Source: Variovorax sp. (GTDB lineage Bacteria; Pseudomonadota; Gammaproteobacteria; Burkholderiales; Burkholderiaceae_C). Taken from it: 64,000 bases of DNA. The notes below the pieces were generated by a model, which had not been told where the DNA came from, made no database searches, and was given only the letters and a program-made list of their open reading frames with translations. A program made the translations under genes and the position numbers. This document shows, one piece after another, positions 58,613-64,000 of the stretch (within the stretch, counting starts at the first letter, position 1; every line of letters starts with the position of its first letter). The stretch covers positions 21,790-85,789 of the forward strand of contig JAGIAI010000033.1 in NCBI GenBank assembly GCA_017744935.1, read 5' to 3'.

Positions 58613-61600
58613 ATGACGTCATCCAACACTGCCGAGGTCGGCAAGTCCGGCTTCAACCTCTCGAAATGGGCGCTTGATCACTCGGCGCTCACGCGCTATC
58701 TGATGCTCGTGCTGATGCTGCTGGGATTCGCGTCCTACTTTCAGCTTGGGCAGGACGAAGACCCGCCGTTCACCTTCCGCGCGATGGTGGTCCGCACCTA
58801 CTGGCCCGGTGCCACGGCGCAACAGGTGGCGGAACAGGTTACCGACAAGCTCGAACGCACGCTGCAGGAGGCGCCGTACGCGGACAAGATCCGCAGCTAC
58901 TCCAAGCCTGGCGAGTCGCAGATCATCTTCCAGATCAAGGACTCTTCGCCCTCGGGCGACGTGGCAAACGTCTGGTACACGGTGCGCAAGAAGATTGGCG
59001 ACATGCGCTACACGCTGCCGGCGGGCGTGCAGGGGCCTTTCTTCAATGACGACTTCGGCGACGTCTACGGCGTGATCTACGCGCTGGAAAGCGAAGGCTT
59101 CACGTACGCCGAACTCAAGACCTTTGCCGACGATGTGCGGCAGCGGCTGCTGCGCGTGAAAGATGTCGCGAAGGTCGAGCAGTTCGGCGTGCAGGACGAG
59201 AAGGTCTTCATCGAGATCTCGCAAAAGCGCCTGGCCCAACTCGGACTCGACTTCAACAACGTGCTCGCGCAACTCGGCTCGCAGAACGCGATCGAGAGCG
59301 CCGGAACCATCCAGGCGCCGCAGGACATCGTGCAGGTGCGCGTTGCCGGCCAGTTCACGAACGTCGAGCAGCTGCGCGCGATGCCGATCCGCGGCAGTTC
59401 GGGCAACCAGATGCGGCTCGGCGACATCTCCGAGATCCATCGCGCTTACGTCGATCCACCGGCGGTCAAGGTGCGTCACGAGGGCAAGGAAGTGATCGCG
59501 CTCGGTGTGTCAATGGCCAAGGGCGGCGACATCATCGCGCTCGGCAAGTCGCTGCGCAGTGCGACGGACCAGATCGACAAGCAACTGCCGCTCGGCGTGA
59601 AGCTCGTGCAGGTGCAGGACCAGCCCGTCTCGGTGTCGCGCTCGGTCAACGAATTCGTGCACGTGCTGATCGAGGCTGTTGCAATCGTGCTCGCGGTGAG
59701 CTTCATCTCGCTCGGGCTGCACAAGGGCGGGCGCTTCGGCTGGTACATCGACATACGGCCGGGGCTGGTGGTGGCGATCACCATTCCGCTCGTGCTCGCG
59801 GTGACCTTCCTCGCGATGAACTACTTCGGCATCGGGCTGCACAAGATATCGCTCGGGTCGCTGATCATCGCGCTCGGCCTGCTGGTGGACGACGCGATCA
59901 TCGCGGTCGAGATGATGGTGCGGAAGATGGAAGAGGGCTACGACAAGGTTCGTGCCGCCACCTTCGCCTATGACGTCACGGCCAAGCCAATGCTGACCGG
60001 CACGCTGATCACGGCGGCGGGCTTTCTTCCGATCGGCATCGCGAAATCGGTGACCGGGGAATACACCTTCGCGATCTTTGCGGTGACCGTGATCGCACTG
60101 GTGCTGAGCTGGCTCGTGTCGGTGTATTTCGTGCCGTACCTCGGGACGATCATCCTGAAGGTCAAGCCTCACGATCCAGACGCCCCGCCGCACGAACTCT
60201 TCGACACGCCCTTCTACAACACCTTTCGTCGCGCGGTGGACTGGTGTGTGGCGCATCGCTGGATCACCATCGGCGCGACGGTGCTGATGTTCGGGCTCGG
60301 CATCGTCGGCATGGGCAAGGTGCAGCAGCAGTTCTTCCCAGATTCGAGTCGCCCGGAAATCCTGGTCGACCTGTGGTTCCCGGAAGGCACGTCCTTTGCA
60401 GCCAACGAGGAGGTTGCAAAGCGCGTCGAGCAGCGATTGCGCGAGGAAGAGGGCGTCACAACGGTCACCACCTGGATCGGCTCCGGCGTACCGCGCTTCT
60501 ACCTGCCCCTGGACCAGGTGTTTCCGCAGACCAATGTCTCGCAGCTGATCGTGCTCGCGAAGGACTTGCACTACCGCGAGACCTTGCGACTGAAGCTCCC
60601 CGGGCTGCTGGCGCAGGAATTTCCCGAGGCGCGCGGCCGCGTAAAACTCTTGCCGAACGGACCGCCGGTTCCTTATCCGGTGCAGTTCCGCGTGATCGGG
60701 ACCGACCCTGCGGAACTGCGCGCGCGCGCCGACGAGGTCAAGGCCGTGATGCGCGAGAACCCGAACATGCGCGGCGTCAACGACAACTGGAACGAGTCGG
60801 TGAAGGTGATTCGCCTCGAAGTCGACCAGGACAAGGCGCGTGCCCTCGGCGTGACGAGCCAGGCGATCGCCCAGGCATCGCGGACCATGTTCAGCGGAAC
60901 CACCGTCGGGCAATACCGCGAGAACGATCGACTCATCGACATCGTGCTGCGCCAGTCGCCGGACGAGCGCGAGGCGATTTCCGATATCGGCAACGCCTAT
61001 CTTCCGACTGCATCGGGGCGTTCGATTCCATTGACGCAGATAGCCAGGCCTGTCTTCACCTGGGAACCCGGTGTGATGTGGCGCGAGAACCGCGACTACG
61101 CAATCACCGTGCAGGGCGACATCGTCGAAGGCCTCCAGGGCGCGACGGTGACCGATCAGCTTCTTCCAAAGCTGCGCGAGCTCGAAGCCAAGTGGCACGC
61201 CGCGGGACAGGGCGCCTATCGCATCGAGGTGGCCGGCGCGGTGGAGGAAAGCAGCAAGGGCTCGGCGTCCATCGTGGCTGGCGTGCCGATCATGCTGTTC
61301 CTCACATTCACGTTGCTGATGCTGCAATTGCACAGCTTCAGTCGGTCGGTGCTGGTGTTCATCACCGGGCCGCTGGGCATCGTCGGAGTGGCGGGCGCGT
61401 TGCTGATCCTGAATCGACCGTTCGGTTTCGTGGCACTGCTGGGTGTCATCGCATTGATGGGCATGATCCAGCGCAACGCAGTGATCCTGATCGACCAGAT
61501 CGAGCACGACCGCGCGGCGGGCGTGCCGACGTGGGACGCGATCGTCGAATCGGCCGTGCGGCGTCTGCGACCGATCGTGCTCACTGCCGCCGCCGCCGTG

Positions 61601-61789
61601 CTGGCGATGATCCCGCTGTCTCGCAGCGTCTTCTGGGGGCCGATGGCCGTGGCGATCATGGGCGGGTTGATCGTCGCGACCGTATTGACGTTGTTGGCAC
61701 TGCCGGCAATGTACGCGGCATGGTTCCGCGTCACCCGCGAAGAGAGAAACCCGTCGGTCGAGGCAGAAGAGGCCCTCGTTCGCGCTTAA
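58613..61789 (+). CDS. RND efflux transporter permease
   Basis: A 1058-residue RND pump with two sets of six TMs and two large periplasmic loops. TM4 carries G-L-L-V-D-D-A-I-I-A-V-E. In TM10 the expected Lys (A-K-N in AcrB) is replaced by Arg (G-M-I-Q-R-N-A-V-I-L-I). Phrases such as F-T-F-R-A-M-V-V-R-T-Y-W-P-G-A fit the proteobacterial branch paired with lipoprotein adaptors. Substrates are unknown. With the adaptor it forms a two-gene operon. Confidence 0.92.
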   Translation: MTSSNTAEVGKSGFNLSKWALDHSALTRYLMLVLMLLGFASYFQLGQDEDPPFTFRAMVVRTYWPGATAQQVAEQVTDKLERTLQEAPYADKIRSYSKPGESQIIFQIKDSSPSGDVANVWYTVRKKIGDMRYTLPAGVQGPFFNDDFGDVYGVIYALESEGFTYAELKTFADDVRQRLLRVKDVAKVEQFGVQDEKVFIEISQKRLAQLGLDFNNVLAQLGSQNAIESAGTIQAPQDIVQVRVAGQFTNVEQLRAMPIRGSSGNQMRLGDISEIHRAYVDPPAVKVRHEGKEVIALGVSMAKGGDIIALGKSLRSATDQIDKQLPLGVKLVQVQDQPVSVSRSVNEFVHVLIEAVAIVLAVSFISLGLHKGGRFGWYIDIRPGLVVAITIPLVLAVTFLAMNYFGIGLHKISLGSLIIALGLLVDDAIIAVEMMVRKMEEGYDKVRAATFAYDVTAKPMLTGTLITAAGFLPIGIAKSVTGEYTFAIFAVTVIALVLSWLVSVYFVPYLGTIILKVKPHDPDAPPHELFDTPFYNTFRRAVDWCVAHRWITIGATVLMFGLGIVGMGKVQQQFFPDSSRPEILVDLWFPEGTSFAANEEVAKRVEQRLREEEGVTTVTTWIGSGVPRFYLPLDQVFPQTNVSQLIVLAKDLHYRETLRLKLPGLLAQEFPEARGRVKLLPNGPPVPYPVQFRVIGTDPAELRARADEVKAVMRENPNMRGVNDNWNESVKVIRLEVDQDKARALGVTSQAIAQASRTMFSGTTVGQYRENDRLIDIVLRQSPDEREAISDIGNAYLPTASGRSIPLTQIARPVFTWEPGVMWRENRDYAITVQGDIVEGLQGATVTDQLLPKLRELEAKWHAAGQGAYRIEVAGAVEESSKGSASIVAGVPIMLFLTFTLLMLQLHSFSRSVLVFITGPLGIVGVAGALLILNRPFGFVALLGVIALMGMIQRNAVILIDQIEHDRAAGVPTWDAIVESAVRRLRPIVLTAAAAVLAMIPLSRSVFWGPMAVAIMGGLIVATVLTLLALPAMYAAWFRVTREERNPSVEAEEALVRA

Positions 61790-61849
61790 AATACGCGGTT
61801 GACCGATTTCAGGCAGACGACTTTCAGAGCCGTCCGCTAGCGAATGGAC

Positions 61850-61873
61850 GAAGGCGGCCCGCGGGCCGCCTTC
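61850..61873 (+). terminator. GC-rich perfect palindrome, probable terminator
   Basis: A 24-base perfect palindrome with arms GAAGGCGGCCC and GGGCCGCCTTC around GC lies 60 bases after the RND stop and 30 bases before tRNA-Leu. There is only a short T-containing tail (GGGTATT), so termination efficiency is uncertain. Confidence 0.6.
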
Positions 61874-61903
61874 GGGTATTCATCACCTGAAAACACTGGA
61901 ACC

Positions 61904-61990
61904 GCGCGGGTGGCGAAATTGGTAGACGCACCAGGTTTAGGTCCTGACGCCAGCAATGGCGTGCCGGTTCGAGTCCGGCCCCGCGCACCA
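61904..61990 (+). tRNA. tRNA-Leu (anticodon TAG)
   Basis: A class II tRNA. Acceptor GCGCGGG pairs with CCCGCGC, discriminator A, encoded CCA. The anticodon stem CCAGG/CCTG(A) holds loop TTTAGGT with anticodon TAG (reads CUA and, by wobble, other CUN codons). Variable arm and T-loop GGTTCGAGTCC are present. It ends 28 bases before tig and may be cotranscribed with it. Confidence 0.97.
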
Positions 61991-62018
61991 GCACAAGACC
62001 CTCACAAGGAAGACTCAA

Positions 62019-63332
62019 ATGACCGTGAACGTTGAAACCCTCGAGAAGCTCGAGCGCAAGATCACGCTGACGCTGCCCGTCGGCGCCATCCAGTCCGAGG
62101 TCGATTCGCGCCTCAAGAAGCTGGCTCGCACCGTGAAGATGGACGGTTTCCGTCCCGGCAAGGTGCCGATGAACGTCGTGGCCCAGCGCTACGGTTATTC
62201 GGTCCACTACGAGGTCATGAACGACAAGGTCGGCGAAGCCTTCTCGCAGGCCGCCAACGAAGCCAAGCTGCGTGTTGCTGGCCAGCCGCGCATCACCGAG
62301 AAGGAAGAGTCGCCTGAGGGTCAGCTCGCCTTCGACGCAATCTTCGAAGTCTTCCCCGACGTCAAGATCAATGATCTGGCTGCCGCCGAAGTCGAGAAGC
62401 TCAGCGCCGACGTTGGCGACGACGCGATCGACAAGACGCTCGACATCCTCCGCAAGCAGCGTCGGACCTTCGCGCAGCGCGCCCAGGACGCCGCCGTTCA
62501 GGACGGCGATCGTGTCAGCGTCGACTTCGAAGGCAAGATCGACGGCGAGCCCTTCCAGGGCGGCAAGGCCGACGACTTCCAGTTCGTCGTCGGCGAAGGC
62601 CAGATGCTCAAGGAATTCGAAGACGCGGTTCGCGGCCTGAAGGCAGGCGACAGCCGCACGTTCCCGCTGTCGTTCCCGGCCGACTACCACGGCAAGGATG
62701 TGGCCGGCAAGCAAGCCGACTTCATGGTCACAGTGAAGAAGATCGAATCGTCGAATCTGCCGGAAGTCAACGAGCAGTTCGCCAAGTCGCTCGGCATCGC
62801 TGACGCCACGGTCGAAGGCCTGCGCGCCGACATCAAGAAGAACCTTGAGCGCGAAGTCAAGTTCCGCCTCCTCGCACGCAACAAGAACGCCGTGATGGAC
62901 GCTCTGATGGCGAACGCTGAACTGGATCTGCCCAAGTCGAGCGTCCAGGCCGAAGTCGATCGCATGATCGAAGGCGCCCGCGCAGAACTCAAGCAGCGCG
63001 GCATCAAGGACGCAGACAAGGCGCCGATCCCCGATGACGTGTTCCGCCCGCAGGCCGAGCGCCGCGTTCGCCTGGGTCTGGTGGTCGCCGAACTGGTCCG
63101 CGCCCACAACCTGCAGGCCAAGCCGGAGCAGATCAAGGCGCATGTCGACGAACTCGCCGCCAGCTATGAGAAGCCGGCCGATGTCGTCCGCTGGTACTTC
63201 AGCGACAACCGCCGCCTGGCGGAAGTCGAAGCCGTCGTGATCGAAAACAACGTGACCGATTTCGTGCTGGGCAGGGCGAAGGTCAACGAGAAGTCGGTAT
63301 CCTTCGACGAGCTGATGGCCCAACAGGGCTGA
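62019..63332 (+). CDS. tig: Trigger factor
   Basis: A 437-residue ribosome-associated chaperone and prolyl isomerase. It has the N-terminal ribosome-binding signature G-F-R-P-G-K-V-P (residues 43-50), a central FKBP-like domain (about 155-245, with V-S-V-D-F-E-G-K-I-D-G and F-Q-F-V-V-G-E-G), and a long helical C-terminal domain. It binds nascent chains at the exit tunnel. The ATG at 62019 follows AAGGAAGAC; an upstream extension would enter the tRNA. The tig-clpP order is the classical one (clpX would follow). Confidence 0.96.
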   Translation: MTVNVETLEKLERKITLTLPVGAIQSEVDSRLKKLARTVKMDGFRPGKVPMNVVAQRYGYSVHYEVMNDKVGEAFSQAANEAKLRVAGQPRITEKEESPEGQLAFDAIFEVFPDVKINDLAAAEVEKLSADVGDDAIDKTLDILRKQRRTFAQRAQDAAVQDGDRVSVDFEGKIDGEPFQGGKADDFQFVVGEGQMLKEFEDAVRGLKAGDSRTFPLSFPADYHGKDVAGKQADFMVTVKKIESSNLPEVNEQFAKSLGIADATVEGLRADIKKNLEREVKFRLLARNKNAVMDALMANAELDLPKSSVQAEVDRMIEGARAELKQRGIKDADKAPIPDDVFRPQAERRVRLGLVVAELVRAHNLQAKPEQIKAHVDELAASYEKPADVVRWYFSDNRRLAEVEAVVIENNVTDFVLGRAKVNEKSVSFDELMAQQG

Positions 63333-63350
63333 TCACGGCCGGTCGAATCC

Positions 63351-63388
63351 ATGGGGCTTGTGCTTTGTGGCACGAGCCCCATTTCGTC
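63351..63388 (+). terminator. Terminator or attenuator between tig and clpP
   Basis: A 13-base stem ATGGGGCTTGTGC / GCACGAGCCCCAT (one G-T pair), six-base loop TTTGTG, then TTCGTCT. It probably separates tig from clpP transcripts. Confidence 0.75.
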
Positions 63389-63421
63389 TGGGTACAGTCC
63401 AAATCCCTCTGGAGAGCAAAC

Positions 63422-64000
63422 ATGAGCGCACAGGAAATTCAAGGCCTCGGCATGGTCCCGATGGTCATCGAGCAGTCGGGCCGCGGCGAAAGGTCCTACG
63501 ACATCTATTCGCGCCTGCTCAAGGAGCGGGTGATTTTCCTGGTCGGCGAAGTCAACGACCAGACGGCCAATCTGGTGGTGGCGCAGTTGCTGTTCCTCGA
63601 GAGCGAGAACCCCGACAAGGACATCTCGTTCTACATCAACTCCCCCGGCGGCAGCGTGAGCGCGGGCATGGCGATCTACGACACCATGCAGTTCATCAAG
63701 CCCGACGTGTCGACGCTGTGCATCGGCTTCGCGGCCAGCATGGGCGCCTTCCTGCTGGCGGCCGGGGCGAAAGGCAAGCGCTTCTCGCTGCCCAACTCGA
63801 AGATCATGATCCACCAGGTGCTCGGCGGCGCCCGCGGCCAGGCCACCGACATCGAGATCCATGCGCGCGACATCCTCAAGACCAAGGAGCAGATGAACCG
63901 CATCCTCGCCGAGCGCACCGGCCAGCCGGTCGACAAGATCGCCCGCGACACCGAGCGCGACTACTTCCTGACGGCCGACGAGTCGAAGGAATACGGACTG
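63422..64000 (+). CDS. clpP: ATP-dependent Clp protease proteolytic subunit, 3' end outside window
   Basis: The first 193 residues of ClpP. The catalytic triad is visible: Ser106 in G-F-A-A-S-M-G-A-F, His131 in M-I-H-Q-V-L-G-G and Asp180 in T-E-R-D-Y-F-L. I-N-S-P-G-G-S-V is also present. The first about 15 residues are expected to be removed as propeptide. CTGGAGAG precedes the ATG. Only about 10 residues should be missing at the C-terminus. Confidence 0.97.
   Translation, partial: MSAQEIQGLGMVPMVIEQSGRGERSYDIYSRLLKERVIFLVGEVNDQTANLVVAQLLFLESENPDKDISFYINSPGGSVSAGMAIYDTMQFIKPDVSTLCIGFAASMGAFLLAAGAKGKRFSLPNSKIMIHQVLGGARGQATDIEIHARDILKTKEQMNRILAERTGQPVDKIARDTERDYFLTADESKEYGL

Noticed and set aside
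59510..61507. 665-residue minus-strand frame inside the second RND gene
   Set aside because: His/Asp/Arg-rich antisense translation of a clear RND pump; no motifs.
1..64000. CRISPR arrays, insertion sequences, prophage genes
   Set aside because: No regular spaced direct repeats, transposase, integrase or phage structural gene was found on either strand.

Overview
The window is GC-rich, densely coded chromosomal DNA from a betaproteobacterium, most likely Burkholderiales/Comamonadaceae and plausibly Variovorax or a close relative. This rests on three things: the housekeeping order cysS - DNA glycosylase - accA - tilS - lysC - tRNA-Ser, the tripartite tricarboxylate (Tct) transporter with its TctD/TctE-type two-component pair, and the Liv-type ABC and vanillate O-demethylase genes. 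No insertion sequence, phage gene or CRISPR array is visible.

Bases 1-15100 are housekeeping. They hold an AsmA-like/DUF748 envelope protein (5' end cut off), a DUF349 protein, a minus-strand block mtfA-lpxH-ppiB-ppiA-TPR, then cysS, an AlkA-type glycosylase, accA, tilS, lysC and tRNA-Ser(GCT) with a strong terminator. About 520 bases without a convincing gene follow. Bases 15600-20000 carry vanAB, a MarR regulator and an acyl-CoA synthetase, probably for aromatic catabolism. Bases 20100-28400 carry a PPK2 kinase, an Hsp15-type S4 protein, a TctDE-like sensor/regulator divergent from tctCBA, a small secreted protein and a Crp/Fnr regulator. Bases 27956-34162 (minus) are an OMF-MFP-RND efflux operon whose last gene encodes a small exported repeat protein.

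Bases 34339-43829 look like one functional unit for poly(3-hydroxybutyrate) use. It contains a PAS/sigma-54 activator, a well-formed -24/-12 promoter with an IHF-like site, a periplasmic binding protein, a secreted PHB depolymerase with fibronectin and substrate-binding domains, four Liv-type ABC components, an intracellular alpha/beta hydrolase and a DUF1993 protein. hemH and a HAD hydrolase follow.

Bases 45624-52329 are the most unusual part: a two-armed cluster related to the Pseudomonas Fap functional-amyloid system. It has a periplasmic C39 peptidase (FapD-like) and a coiled-coil beta-barrel porin (FapF-like), but no recognisable FapB/FapC repeat protein. In their place are a 497-residue Gly/Ala/Ser-rich secreted protein and two small secreted proteins. 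The two small proteins carry a double-glycine leader-like motif at the same position (about residue 58), and all three share a C-terminal VVI-N-NS-type motif. A -24/-12 promoter precedes the glycine-rich gene, and a VpsR-like sigma-54 activator gene follows the FapF-like gene, so the cluster appears to carry its own control.

The remainder holds hpnCDE (squalene synthesis), kup (potassium uptake), a second MFP-RND pair behind a promoter with a TetR-like palindrome, tRNA-Leu(TAG), tig and the 5' part of clpP.
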